Below are positions 1-9,930 of a stretch of 64,000 bases of DNA, one piece after another. Position numbers and translations under genes: made by a program. The DNA is from Stachybotrys elegans. Its lineage: Eukaryota; Ascomycota; Sordariomycetes; Hypocreales; Stachybotryaceae. How positions within the stretch are numbered: the first letter of the stretch is position 1; every line of letters begins with the position of its first letter. Location of the stretch: contig JAGPNK010000006.1 in the NCBI GenBank assembly GCA_020746835.1, forward strand, positions 1 to 64,000. The letters are read 5' to 3'. The notes below the pieces were generated by a model. The model did no database searches and had not been told where the DNA came from. It was given only the letters and a program-made list of their open reading frames with translations.

Positions 1-91
1 TAAGACCGTCGGAGCATATGCACTCAAGAACATCGGAGAAGATCGGAGAGTATACAGTTGGACGAGTAAATTGATTTGGTAAATTACACAT

Positions 92-1318
92 CTACGCACC
101 CTCAATGACAGTGCACTTGTCCAATGGCGGCTGTCCGTAGAGCAGCTTTCCTCCGCGAAAGCTGCGGTCGATGGCGGCCTTGGCCACCTCGCGCATATCC
201 GACTCATACTGCTGGATGCTCGCTTGCGAGATGCCCTCCGGGCCCGTAATGGCCTTGATCAGGGCGACGGCATCCTTGAGGGCCGTGGCCGCGCCGACAG
301 CGCCCGACGGCGACATGACGTGGATGGCGTCGCCGAGGAGCGTGACGCACGGCGACGACTCCCAGGCCGCCACGTCGGGCGTCGACGAGATGACGCGCAG
401 CTTGGTGGCGAACTCGGCGTCCTGCAGGTCGATGAGACAGCGGATCGACGGGTGCCACTCGGCCGTCAGCATGGTGTTGAGCTCAACGGCCGTCTTGGAG
501 TGGTAGACGCCCGCAATCATCTGCTCGTGGAAGCCCAGCGCCTTGGACGGCACCAGCATGGACCAGTACATGTAGTCGTCGGGCAGCTCCGGGTGGTCCC
601 GGGCGCGACGCGGGAAGTGCATCTTCTCGATGAACATGCTGATGGGCAGCTCCGAGTCGAAGATGACCTGCTGGATGACGGGCGCAACGTCGCGGACCAC
701 GTTGAGGCCGCGCAGCAGGGACGGGTCGAGGCGCTCCCGCAGCTCCGGCGTCAGGTACGTCCGCCCGTACAGGCAGACGCCCTCCGGGTCGATGATCTTG
801 TGCTTGGGGACGAGCTGCTTGCGGATGGGCGAGTGGTTGCCGTCGGCGCCGACGAGCAGAGACCCGGAGGCGGAGGTGCCGTCGGCAAAGTGCACCGTGA
901 CGGGCTTGTCCGGGTCGCTGGTGCTCGTCTCGTAGCGCACAGCTTCCTTGGCCCAGTGGATCTTGTCCTCGAGGCCCTTGAGGAGCACCTTGCGCATGAA
1001 GCCGCGGTCGACGGTCCAGGGCTTGAAGCCGCGGAGGGCGCGGCGGGCCAGGGGCTGGGCGTTGACGGCGTTGACCATGGACTCGACCATGACGGTCTCG
1101 GCCGACGTGGCCTCGATCTCGTCGACGAGGTCCTGCGGAGCGACAAAGGCCAGGTCCGGGTGCGAGTCTGGGAAGATCTTGATGCGGTAGCCCTGGGCGC
1201 GCGCCTCGGCGTTGGCGTCGCGTTCGTAGAGGGTGAAGTCGACGCCATGCTTCTTCAGGCCCTGCGCCAGGGCCAGGCCTCCCAGGCCGGCACCCACGAT
1301 GAGGACGTGGGCAGGCAT
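92..1318 (-). CDS. FAD-dependent monooxygenase (salicylate-hydroxylase-like)
   Basis: Single-exon 408-residue class A flavoprotein monooxygenase, predicted to hydroxylate a small, probably aromatic or polyketide substrate with NAD(P)H and O2. The start is chosen because the FAD-binding beta-alpha-beta begins at once (VLIVGAGLGGLALA, residues 5-18), leaving no room for a signal peptide. The middle carries a DG-type motif (LLVGADGNHSPIR) and the C-terminal part the second FAD motif (LLGDAIHVMSP), in the normal order and spacing. Length is normal for the family (about 400-450). It points away from the other four enzymes or with the Rossmann protein, and I infer it belongs to the same tailoring block. 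The substrate cannot be read from sequence. A tandem repeat lies about 110 bp upstream of the start. Confidence 0.92.
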   Translation of the reverse strand: MPAHVLIVGAGLGGLALAQGLKKHGVDFTLYERDANAEARAQGYRIKIFPDSHPDLAFVAPQDLVDEIEATSAETVMVESMVNAVNAQPLARRALRGFKPWTVDRGFMRKVLLKGLEDKIHWAKEAVRYETSTSDPDKPVTVHFADGTSASGSLLVGADGNHSPIRKQLVPKHKIIDPEGVCLYGRTYLTPELRERLDPSLLRGLNVVRDVAPVIQQVIFDSELPISMFIEKMHFPRRARDHPELPDDYMYWSMLVPSKALGFHEQMIAGVYHSKTAVELNTMLTAEWHPSIRCLIDLQDAEFATKLRVISSTPDVAAWESSPCVTLLGDAIHVMSPSGAVGAATALKDAVALIKAITGPEGISQASIQQYESDMREVAKAAIDRSFRGGKLLYGQPPLDKCTVIEGA

Positions 1319-1428
1319 GGTGTCTGATTGGATGTTTTGGGGTGGGAGAATCCAAGGATGCTCTCGCCAAGCCGTGCAGCGATAAGGTGCATGCGTACTT
1401 TATACCGAGGGGGCAGCACGGACGGCGG

Positions 1429-1509
1429 GACGACGAGGACGACGAGGACGACGAGGACGACGAGGACGACGAGGACGACGAGGACGACGAGGACGACGAG
1501 GACGACGAG
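1429..1509. repeat. 9-bp minisatellite, nine perfect copies
   Basis: Nine uninterrupted copies of GACGACGAG (81 bp), ending about 110 bp upstream of the FAD monooxygenase start codon on the minus strand. It is a trinucleotide-periodic purine-rich block, so all frames stay open across it and give spurious acidic or hydrophobic repeat peptides. Confidence 0.97.
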
Positions 1510-1562
1510 GAGAGATGGTCGCCGAGCAGGCTGACGATGCCGGCGTGTTAGAGGCACGCCTC

Positions 1563-1589
1563 TGTAAGACGTGTAAGACGTGTAAGACG
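1563..1589. repeat. 9-bp tandem repeat, three copies
   Basis: Three perfect copies of TGTAAGACG, about 55 bp beyond the larger minisatellite. Same unit length but a different unit. Confidence 0.9.
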
Positions 1590-2227
1590 CAAGGGAGAGG
1601 CCAGGACGCAAGGGAGAGAGGGACCAGGGAGGCGCTGCAGGTGGACCCGATCAGTGGGCTGACGGCTGCGTTGGATCTGCAACGGTCAAAGGGGAGTGAG
1701 ATGCATCCCGGCGGCGTGAACGGCAGTTGGCCAAGCCACCCCGTCATAGCTGCCTGCTCGGGGATGGTTTCGTCGACGTGCAGGAGGGTCATGGTCTCTG
1801 CTGCGGGTGCAACTCTGACAAATACAACTACAAGGTACTCGTTATCTTTGACAACTCAGCCGACGTGTCCTGGATGTGCAAGTCTGTCTTACTCATGTGG
1901 CAAGGCGGCTTTCCCCCGCCTCGTAAGGCTGACTATCCAGCGTGCAGAAGCTGGAACGGTAGCAAAGTGCGTCATGCAGCTGGTGGGTGTGCATAACACG
2001 CACGTCAGGGTGGGAGCACGGATCTTACATTATATTACTTCAAGTGCGGGGTTTCGTATAGTCAAGGGATTGCGATCAACGCTGTGTTGCTCATCGTGGC
2101 AACTGGTTGGCATAGTCATGTCGTATGCTGTTGACGCAGACAACTCGGTACTAAGCCGTTGCACTTTTTAGACAGAATGACTGACTCATTAATTACGGCT
2201 GAATTGTATACAAGCTTCGCATTGATT

Positions 2228-2805
2228 CTAATAATAGTGCTGCGCCGTCTCATCCATCTTGCCCTCCTTCTCCAGCTCCGGGATGAGCTCCTTGATACGC
2301 CTAACCAGCGCCTTGCCATACTCGGGTCCCAGTGGTGGCGCCGGCTTGGAGAGGTCAGGCCGGAGCCAAGGAACGCCCTTGAGGCCTTTGGTGGACTTCA
2401 TCATCTCCTCGATGCCGGCATCGTCGTAGCCGCCGCCCAGAATCACGCAGAGGGGAGGCTGCGAGTAGTCCTTGGTGCCCAGCTCGGAGTCGGCAGGCAC
2501 CGCCTTGTCGCCCTTGAGAATGGCAGGGATCTGGACGGCACCTCCCGCGGGCGTCATGACAAAGTGAATGACTGCGCGAGGCTCAGCGGGTTGCTCTCTC
2601 ATCGGGGGGGGGGGGGGGGATGTCACAAACCTTCATATTCGGGCTTGAGATCGGCAATGACGCCGGCTCCAATGCGCTCCGTCTGGCCGCACAGAATAAC
2701 GGGACGGGCCATGGCGAGGCTGTAGAGGCGAGTGCTGGCAAACTGGACAGGACGCGGGGCGAAGTGCCGTGCGAGTCGAAGAGGTGCTGCGCGGGAAGCG
2801 AACAT
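2228..2805 (-). CDS. Small Rossmann-like protein, probable tailoring-cluster member
   Basis: Two exons, complement(join(2228..2571,2631..2805)), 172 residues. The 59-bp intron has donor GTTTGT, branch CGCTGAG and acceptor CGCAG; joining gives EYE-V-IHFVMTP in frame. The core reads as a nucleotide-binding fold: beta strand ARPVILCGQ, a helix, strand VIHFVMTP, then LCVILGGGYDD. The first 31 residues are Arg/Ser/Ala-rich with no acidic residue and end in TRLYSLA before a second Met (2712), which could be a mitochondrial presequence or an untranslated leader; I keep the longer form with reservation. I do not recognise a named family and assign no reaction. It is divergent to the SDR gene, sharing a 313-bp promoter, which suggests joint regulation. 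Confidence 0.75.
2604..2619. repeat. 16-base G homopolymer inside an intron
   Basis: Sixteen consecutive G (C on the coding strand) a few bases after the 5' splice site of the small Rossmann gene; it makes up about a quarter of that 59-bp intron. Its length may be uncertain in the assembly, but it lies outside coding sequence. Confidence 0.97.
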
Positions 2806-3118
2806 GGCGAGAACAGCAATGCCGGGGCTTGTGGACGGAGGCGGAGGGGCACTGGCACGTCTTTTCTACTATTGGACAGCCCAGGCCCATCGATGGCGCA
2901 GAGGTTGGGGATGCTATTTTTGGAGTCTGGGCCGACGTTGGCGATGGCATGGCATTGTGGCATCGTGGTGGTATTATTATTCACATGCCCGAAACGTCGA
3001 CTTGATAGGCCCATGGTCGAATGTATAAAATGAGGTAAGCTGCGGCATGGGCTGATTGTTGATCGATGTAACGTCCATTATCATTCCACCAGCACTGCCA
3101 ACATCGGAGCGTCTCGGC
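2806..3118. promoter_or_regulatory. Bidirectional promoter, Rossmann protein / SDR
   Basis: A 313-bp divergent intergenic region. TATAAAA at 3024-3030 lies about 90 bp before the SDR start codon, a good position for a plus-strand TATA box. I see no equally clear TATA for the minus-strand gene and no recognisable cluster-regulator palindrome. Confidence 0.55.
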
Positions 3119-4204
3119 ATGGCTACTCGACTCCCCCGCGACGAGCTCTTTGCCGTCGATGGCCTCGTTGCTGTCGTCACGGGCGGCGGCTCAGGTCAGT
3201 TCCTCCGAGATGCAAATGACGTTGCTGACAATACCCTGCCAGGCCTCGGCTTGATGATGGCATCGACGCTCGCAGCCAACGGCGCCTCCAAGGTCTACAT
3301 TGTAGGGCGGCGAGAAGACCGTCTGAAGCAGGCTGCCGCCGCATTGCCAGGGTACGTGTCCCCGCAGTGTCTCATTAATTAATTACTACAAGAGCCTGGT
3401 CCACTGATCAAGAGGGTCCGGTCCAGCAGGGTTCTGATCCCTCTGCCAGGCGATGTCACCTCCCAGGCCAGCCTGCAGTCGCTCGCCGATCGCATCCGCA
3501 ACGAGACGGGCCACCTGGACCTGCTGATCGCCAACGCAGGCATGTCCGGGCCTGGGCTGGGGGCCATGAGCCCGCGAGCGACAGCCTCCGAGTTTGCCCG
3601 GGCAGCGTGGGCGACGCCCATGGCCGACTTCGACGCCGTCTACGCGCTCAACTGCACCGCCACCTACTACACCATCGTGGCCTTTCTGGACCTGCTGAGC
3701 GAGGGCAACCGCCGCCGCCGCCCGTCGGCCGAGCCGCACAGCCAGGTCATTGTCACGTCGAGCATGGTGGCCTTTCAGCGCGACCCTCGCTACGGCTTCG
3801 CCTACCTGAGCAGCAAGGCGGCGCTGGTGAGCATGGTCAAGAGCTTTGCGACCCGGAGCGTCGACTGGGGGATCCGCTTCAACAGCATTGCGCCGGGGCG
3901 TAAGCGTCTCTTTTTCTTCTCCTTCTTCTCCTTCTTCTCCTTGTTGTGGTTCCTGCTAACTACTTCAGTCTTTCCCACCGAAATGTCGGCCTCGGCGCTG
4001 CTGCCCTTCCGCGTCTCGCGCGACAAGGAGCTCGACGAGGAGGGCGCCTTTGCCCGCTCCTTTCTGCCGGCCGAGCGCGCCGGCTCGCACAATGACATTG
4101 CCGGCGTGCTGCTATACCTGGCCAGCAAGGCGGGCGCCTATGTCAACGGCAGCATCATGCTGGTGGATGGAGGCAAGATGGCGACAGTGCCATCGACGTA
4201 TTAG
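3119..4204 (+). CDS. Short-chain dehydrogenase/reductase
   Basis: Four exons, join(3119..3194,3243..3351,3427..3899,3969..4204), 297 residues. Classical SDR: cofactor motif TGGGSGLG (residues 21-28, formed across intron 1), LIANAG (NNAG equivalent), serine pair in VTSSM (173-174), catalytic Y188 and K192 in YLSSK, then NSIAPGLFPTEMS, formed across intron 3. Expected role is NAD(P)(H)-dependent ketone or alcohol interconversion in the cytosol. Intron 2 has two possible acceptors; CAG at 3424-3426 was preferred because it restores GRVLIPLPGDVTS and sits at a normal distance from the ACTGAT branch, while 3414 would add four residues. Intron 3 is pyrimidine-rich. Lies head-to-head with the Rossmann protein and upstream of the P450. 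Confidence 0.92.
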
Positions 4205-4544
4205 TCGGATATCATGTACATAATTCATCCATTTAATTTATTTATTCTTGGCGCAAGAGCCTATCGCTGCCTCAACAATCCTTCCGAATTCTTCCTTGAA
4301 TCCCTGAAGCTTGGCCATGAGTAAGTCGGCATCTGGCTTACTCGCCCCCGCGATCATCTTACCAGATGCTCCTCTATCCACCGGGATTCTCCATATCTTG
4401 GCACCAAATCGGCCCTAATCATCATAAGCATAATCGCCAAGCCAGGGGCTGTAGCAGCAGGCCTTGCTGGCGGGTCGCCTCGCAGCTCTGGTCTTGATGT
4501 CTCGCCGGCGCACCCTCTGCCAGGCTCGACATGTAGCCGTAGTC
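4205..4544. other. Spacer between SDR and P450
   Basis: 340 bp with the SDR 3' end and P450 promoter. An in-frame ATG at 4464 would add 27 residues to the P450, but that extension is Arg-rich and would precede the membrane anchor, so the later ATG is preferred. Confidence 0.5.
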
Positions 4545-6246
4545 ATGACGCTGAACCAGTCCATCGTCCTGGGTGCCGCCGCGCCCATTGCCATCGCCGG
4601 TCTCGTCGCCGGCTACGTGATCGTCGAGCGGTGGCTGCAGACGAGAACGCTCTCGTCCATCCCCAGCCCGGATGGCGACGTCCTGCTCTGGGGCCGCACG
4701 AGCATCCCGTCAAAGGATGCCATGAAGGAATGGGCCCTGGAGCACGGCGAGCTGTTCCGGCTTCGCATCGGCTGGTACGACTGGGTCGTCATCAACAGCC
4801 CCGAGGCCTTCAAGGAGCTCATGGACAAGCAGGTGAGCCATGACGAACATGTTTGTTGACTACAACTAACATGACCAGTCCCTCTCGACGTCGTCCAAGA
4901 TCCCAGCGCCCATCGGCCATGGCATCGTCACAAAGGGTCTACGCATCTTCACCATGAGCTACGGGCCGCAGTGGAGGGCGCAGCGCAGCATCATGCACCG
5001 GCTGCTGGCGCCCAAGCCGACGCTCGAGTTCGTGCCGAGCCAGGAGTTCGAGGTCAAGCACCTGCTGTACCAGCTCGCCCTCGACAACGACGACCAGGCG
5101 AGCTTCTTCGACCACATCCGGCGCATGTCGCTGTCGGTCGTGGCCACCACCACCTACGGCCGGCGCATCGAGTCGCCCGACGACGCCTACATGCGCGCGG
5201 CCGGCGAGGCGTCGGCCATGCTGGGCCGCATCACGCGCCCGGGCGTCTTCCCCGAGGACGACCTGCCGCCGCTGGCCCGGCTGCTGCCCGGCTTCCTGCA
5301 CCCGTCGCGCACCAAGGCGCTCGAGTACGCCGACGTGATCCTGCGCGGCAAGATGGCGGCCTGGACCAAGCTCAAGAACGAGGTCGAGGCCGGGACGGCG
5401 GCGCCCAGCTTCGGGCGCGACCTGGTCGAGAACGACTACGCCGCGGGCAGGATTGCCGACGAGGACGCGGCCTGGCTGACGGGCGGCCTGGTGGATGCCG
5501 GCGCCGAGATCACGTCCGTCGTCCTGCACAACCTGATCCTGTTCCTGGCGGCCACGCCGGATGCGCAGGCCAAGGCGCACGAGGAGCTGGACCGCGTCGT
5601 GGGCAGCGAGCGGGCGCCGCGGGTCGCCGACATGCCCGACCTGCCGTACGTGCGGGCGTGCGTCAAGGAGATCCTCCGGCTGTGCCCGGTGCCGACGTGG
5701 GCGCTCAAGCACTACACCGACGCCGAGGTGACGTATAAGAACCACCGCATCCCCCGGGGCACCGTGCTGCTGGCCAACACGTCCTTCCTGCACTGGGACC
5801 CGAGCCGGTACGACGAGCCGCACGAGTACCGGCCGGAGCGCTTCCTGCACCACGACAAGTCGTCGGCCGAGTACGCCGTGGCGGCCGACGCGCGGGAGCG
5901 AGATCACTTCACGTTCGGGGGCGGCCGGCGCATCTGCCCAGCCATCCGCATGGCCGAGACGACGCTGCGCATCACCGTGGCCAGCATGCTCTGGGCGTTT
6001 ACGATCCGGCCGCCGACCGACAAGGGACCCGACGGAAGCGAGACCGAGGGCGCCGTCGACACGTCGCCCGACGCCTTCATGCCCACGGCGTTTGCGGGGC
6101 CGAAGCCGTTCCGCGTGCGCTTTGTGCCGCGCACCAGCGGCCACCTGGACAAGGTGCGGGAGCAGTGGGAGAGCGCGCGGGCTGGTGGCTACGAGCTGCG
6201 CGGCCAAAAGGTGCAGGTGGCGAGACAAGACACGAGACAGGGGTAG
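4545..6246 (+). CDS. Cytochrome P450 monooxygenase
   Basis: Two exons, join(4545..4832,4879..6246), 551 residues; the 46-bp intron has GTGAGC donor, ACTAAC branch and ACCAG acceptor. An N-terminal hydrophobic anchor (IVLGAAAPIAIAGLVAGYVI) places it on the ER membrane. I-helix region GGLVDAGAEITS, K-helix ExxR (KEILR), and the haem-binding loop FTFGGGRRICPA with Cys449 as thiolate ligand are all present, so it should be active. Length fits fungal microsomal P450s. The CYP family and substrate cannot be assigned by eye; the context (SDR before, methyltransferase after) suggests hydroxylation later modified by those enzymes. The long antisense open frame (4939-6306) is a GC-rich shadow. Confidence 0.95.
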
Positions 6247-6441
6247 CCGAGGAGGAGGAGGAGGAGGAGACAAGGGAGGGACGGACAAGGGTGTAAGAGA
6301 TATCAACTTACATTATACGCCTTACAAGACGAGACGCTCTTGGCAGCTCTGCTATAACATAGCCATGACCCAGCTCGCGACTAGACCTATCTGCCATGAC
6401 CTTGACCTTGTCCCTCCTCCTCGTCCCTCCTCGACGCCACC

Positions 6442-7887
6442 ATGCTCCCCCGAACCCTCCTCCGTCATCATCCAGCCATCACCATCACCCCCCTCCAGAC
6501 ACGATGGCGATCCACACACACCCCCCTGCAGGCCCTCGCACAAAGGATCTCAGCCCATGCAGACGCCCTCTCCGCCGCCGCCGCCCGCCTCGCCCACCCT
6601 CCTCGCAGCCTGAGCCCGCACCCCTCCAACCCGACCAGCCTGCTGCCCCCCGGCGCTCCGGCCGCCGCCCGCGCAGAGCAGACGGCCCTCCGCGATGCCC
6701 TCACCGAGGCCCAGATACTCGCCACCGACGCCACCGAGTTTGTCCCTGAGCTCGCCGTCGCCAACAACCTCTTTGCCAGCGTCCGCTGGCTCTGCCACTT
6801 CGACATCCCCGGCGCGCTGCCCCTCGACCCGGGCGGCCCCGGCGGCTCCTACTCGTCGCGCTCGTACGCCGACGTGGCCAAGCATGCCGGCGTCCCGGAG
6901 CACCAGCTGCGCAGCATCGCCCGCATGGCCATGCTCGCCGGCTTCCTGGCCGAGCCGTCGCCCGACGCCGACGCCTTGTGCCACTCGCGCCTCTCGGCCG
7001 CCATGGCAGAGCAGCCGCAACTATTAGAATGGGCGCGCTTCGTCACCAGCTCCAGCGCCCCCATGGTGTCGCGCATGGTCGAGGCCACGGAGCGCTGGGG
7101 CGACGACCGCGCCGCCAACCACACTGCCTATGCCATCGCCTGGGACACGGATCAGACCGTCTTTGGCCACGTCGCCGCCCATCCGGAGCTGCAGGCCAGC
7201 TGGGCCTCGTACATGCGCGCCACCACCCAGAGCGAGGTCATGTCGCTCGCCCACCTCGTCGACGCCTGGAGGCCCGGCTGGGAGCGTCTACAAGCCCGCC
7301 GAGGCGTCTTGGTCGACGTCGGCGGCGGTGCCGGCCATGTCAGCACGGCGCTGGCCCGGGCCTTTCCCGGTCTGCGCGCCGTCGTGCAGGACCGTCGCGA
7401 GGTCATCGAGCGCGCGCAGAGGGAGAACGCCCCCGGTCTGCGCGCCGAGGGCCTCCCGCTGGCCTTCCAGCCCCACGACTTCTTTGCGCCGCAGCCCGTC
7501 CGCCCGTCCGGCTGGGACCGCAGCGACGCCGGCGACGTCTACCTGCTCCGGCAGATACTGCACGACTGGGGCGACGAGCAGGCCGTCCTCATCCTGCGCC
7601 ACCTGGCCGCCGCCCTCGAAGCCTCGGGCCCCCATGCGCGCCTCGTCATCATGGACACGATCCTCCCGCCGCCAGGCTCCGTCTCGCGCTCCGACGAGGC
7701 CCGCCTCCGCGTGCGCGACCTGACCATGCTGCAGGCGCACAACGCCTACGAGCGCTCCATGGCCCAGTGGGAGCGTCTCTTGGCCGACGCCCACCCTGCC
7801 CTGCGCATCCGCACCACTATACAGCCCTTCAAGAGCCTCATGGCCGTCATCGAGGTGGCCTGGGATCCATCGCCACCTTCTGCATGA
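6442..7887 (+). CDS. SAM-dependent O-methyltransferase
   Basis: Single-exon 481-residue class I methyltransferase of the fungal COMT-like type. An N-terminal winged-helix dimerisation region covers roughly residues 90-260. The SAM-binding glycine loop is VDVGGGAGH (V291 onward), and ILHDWGDE supplies the catalytic general base His374. About 60 N-terminal residues are Pro/Ala-rich and may not be conserved; no better in-frame ATG follows, so the first one is used. It starts 195 bp after the P450 in the same direction. Inferred job: methylating a hydroxyl created by the P450 or FAD monooxygenase. Confidence 0.93.
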   Translation: MLPRTLLRHHPAITITPLQTRWRSTHTPLQALAQRISAHADALSAAAARLAHPPRSLSPHPSNPTSLLPPGAPAAARAEQTALRDALTEAQILATDATEFVPELAVANNLFASVRWLCHFDIPGALPLDPGGPGGSYSSRSYADVAKHAGVPEHQLRSIARMAMLAGFLAEPSPDADALCHSRLSAAMAEQPQLLEWARFVTSSSAPMVSRMVEATERWGDDRAANHTAYAIAWDTDQTVFGHVAAHPELQASWASYMRATTQSEVMSLAHLVDAWRPGWERLQARRGVLVDVGGGAGHVSTALARAFPGLRAVVQDRREVIERAQRENAPGLRAEGLPLAFQPHDFFAPQPVRPSGWDRSDAGDVYLLRQILHDWGDEQAVLILRHLAAALEASGPHARLVIMDTILPPPGSVSRSDEARLRVRDLTMLQAHNAYERSMAQWERLLADAHPALRIRTTIQPFKSLMAVIEVAWDPSPPSA

Positions 7888-8828
7888 TCCCTTCATCTAT
7901 GTACATACATACGTGTAATTACTTTACCCCTTGTACCAGATTGTCGGTCCATTATCCTGAATGATTTATATGCCCCCATCTGTCAGACTCCTCCGCTATA
8001 TGCACGGCGGCTTCATAAAACTCCGGCCTACTATACCACGCTGTCCCACGTCATATCATGTCCATCCAGTGTCCACTGACACCCCTGCGCAATGATCTGC
8101 CCCATCCACTCCTCCATCTCCAGCCTCACATGGTATTACTCAGACTTCCCCTTGTGGTCGTCCCTCGCTTATCGATCCTTACCATTCTCCATCTCCGTCT
8201 GCCAGCAAACCCCCATCCCAGACAGTCAAATCGCCCGCTGCCCTTCGCACACCCTCGACCGTGATCTTCGCCATTCTTGCCTTGTTTCCTCTGGCCCCAT
8301 GTTTCAGCCCTTATCCCGCACAAGCTCATCTGCGCAGGGGTTCTGGCAGTTTGACTGATAACCCGGAATAGAACAGGAATCCTCCCCCCCATTCATCAAA
8401 ATCCAGGACGGGCAGCTCCCCAGTGCTGTCGTAGTATTTACAAATCCAGATACTGCCTTCTTCCCCATGTAGCGGAAACGCCAAGAGCCGCACCCTACTG
8501 AAGGCTATGTCTTGGCCTGCCCCCCCTACCATCGCTATATGCACTGTATGCAGCAGCTGCCGTAAATAGAACTGTTATCAGTCTTTCGCCCATATCGCGC
8601 AGGTCCTGCAGATCTTGGCCAATCCCATCTCCTCTCGGTCTCTACCCTTATAGGCTCACGTCAGACGCCCTCCCCCTCCTCCTCCTCCTTTACGGCGACT
8701 GGTACGCCACTCATCATAGAACCTGCACTTCCCACCAACAACCCCCTCTTCTACCCAAGAGGCTGCAGCGTGGCTTGAAGTGCCGTCTTCCGAACACACG
8801 TCCTCCAGCCAACTCAGCGTCTGCCGCC
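7888..8828. other. Spacer between O-methyltransferase and rhodopsin-like gene
   Basis: About 0.94 kb, pyrimidine-rich towards its right end, as expected for a fungal promoter and 5' leader of the next gene. No conserved coding sequence or RNA gene seen. It may mark the right edge of the tailoring block. Confidence 0.5.
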
Positions 8829-9930
8829 ATGTCCGTCACCAACCCAACGCCCGAGTGGCTTGCCGAGGATGTGCGATCTGACACTATTGTCGTGTGCGGC
8901 GTCATGATGGGCTTGTCCATCGCTACCTTTGTCATGCGCATTGGTTCGCGACACATCAAGGGCGGCAGCTTCATGCTCTCCGACTACCTTGCCTTGGCTG
9001 GTCTGGTATCATCCTTGGTCATCTCCATCATCGTCCTCAACAGTACGTCCATTCTTCTTGCCCGTTACGCCGCCTGCTGACAAGCCTCTAGATGCTCGCC
9101 TCGGCGTCGGCCTCCATGTCAACCGAGTTTCCTTTGGGAATATCCGCACCATCATGTTGACCTCGTGGATCGGACAACTCTTTTACGGCATCGGCTTCAC
9201 CGTCATCAAGCTGTCTATTCTTCGGCTCTACCAACAGATCTTCCCTAGCCAGCTCGTCAATATTGGCTCCTACGTCCTCGGCGCCGCCTCCCTCATGTGG
9301 GGAATCGCCTATATACTCGTCGCCATTTTCGAATGCGATCCCGTCCAGGGATACTGGGACTTCACCATCCAGTCGAGGTGTCTCAGCCAGCTCGACTTTT
9401 ACATTGGATTCGCCGTTCCCAACATGGTCATCGACCTTGCCATGATGCTCCTCCCCATCCGGAATATTTGGGAACTGCAGCTCCCTAGCCGCGTCAAGCT
9501 GGGTATTGTGGGGATTTTTGCCCTGGCCGGCCTCGTCATCATCGCGAGTGGCCTTCGCATTCACTTTCTTCTTACCATGGACCCCATGGACGTTACCTGT
9601 GAGTCTATCGTGTCCGCCTCGTGTGTCCAGCTAACCATAGCACCAGTCACCTACGTCGGTGCCGCTGTCTGGTCGGCCGTCGAGATCAACGTTGCAGTCA
9701 TGTGCTGCTGCCTCCCAACCGTGCGGCCGGTCGTGAATTGGATAATTGGAAGCGTGGCCAAGTTGGTGTCGACCAACCGGTTCACGCGGTCCAGCTCGAG
9801 CAAGTGGACGCGGACTGACGATGCCGAGTCTGGTTTTGGCAGCGGTTACCCTAGCAAGATTCATTCACACAACTCCAGAGAGAGAGAGACGGATACCTAC
9901 AACTTGACAGACACGTCAATAAGGGTCTGA
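8829..9930 (+). CDS. Seven-transmembrane rhodopsin-like fungal protein (PTH11-related, no CFEM domain)
   Basis: Three exons, join(8829..9042,9092..9598,9647..9930), 334 residues. The start is the ATG in GCCGCCATGTC, preferred over an in-frame ATG 54 bp upstream. Seven hydrophobic segments follow a short extracellular N-terminus without the eight-cysteine CFEM module of true PTH11. Family landmarks are a tryptophan and glycine-rich third helix, ECDPVQGYWD, YIGFAVPNMVIDLAMMLLPI, and a late CLPTVRPVV; a Ser/Arg-rich cytoplasmic tail follows. Intron 2 is 48 bp, a multiple of three and stop-free, but has GTGAGT, GCTAACC and CAG signals, and removing it restores DVTFTYVGAAVWSAVEIN. Role as a surface sensor or GPCR-like protein is inferred from the family only. 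Confidence 0.87.

Larger units (their letters stand above)
1319..2227. other. Spacer upstream of the FAD monooxygenase
   Basis: About 0.9 kb between the FAD monooxygenase start and the 3' end of the next minus-strand gene. It holds two short tandem repeats, listed separately, and must contain the monooxygenase promoter. The open frames here (for example 1515-2171 on the plus strand) show no recognisable domain and partly translate the repeats, so I call no gene. Confidence 0.6.

Noticed and set aside
224..1327. 367-codon plus-strand open frame over the FAD monooxygenase
   Set aside because: Mirror of a strong coding frame, composition extreme in Arg, Gly, Val and Asp; no motif.
1255..1611. 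Apparent repeat proteins (poly-Val/Leu or Asp/Glu) across 1.43-1.51 kb
   Set aside because: All come from translating the 9-bp minisatellite in different frames; upstream of a gene, with no start context of their own.
4939..6306. 455-codon minus-strand open frame antisense to the P450
   Set aside because: A GC-rich third-position shadow: Arg/Val/Leu/Gly-rich without a domain, fully overlapped by a P450 with all signature motifs.
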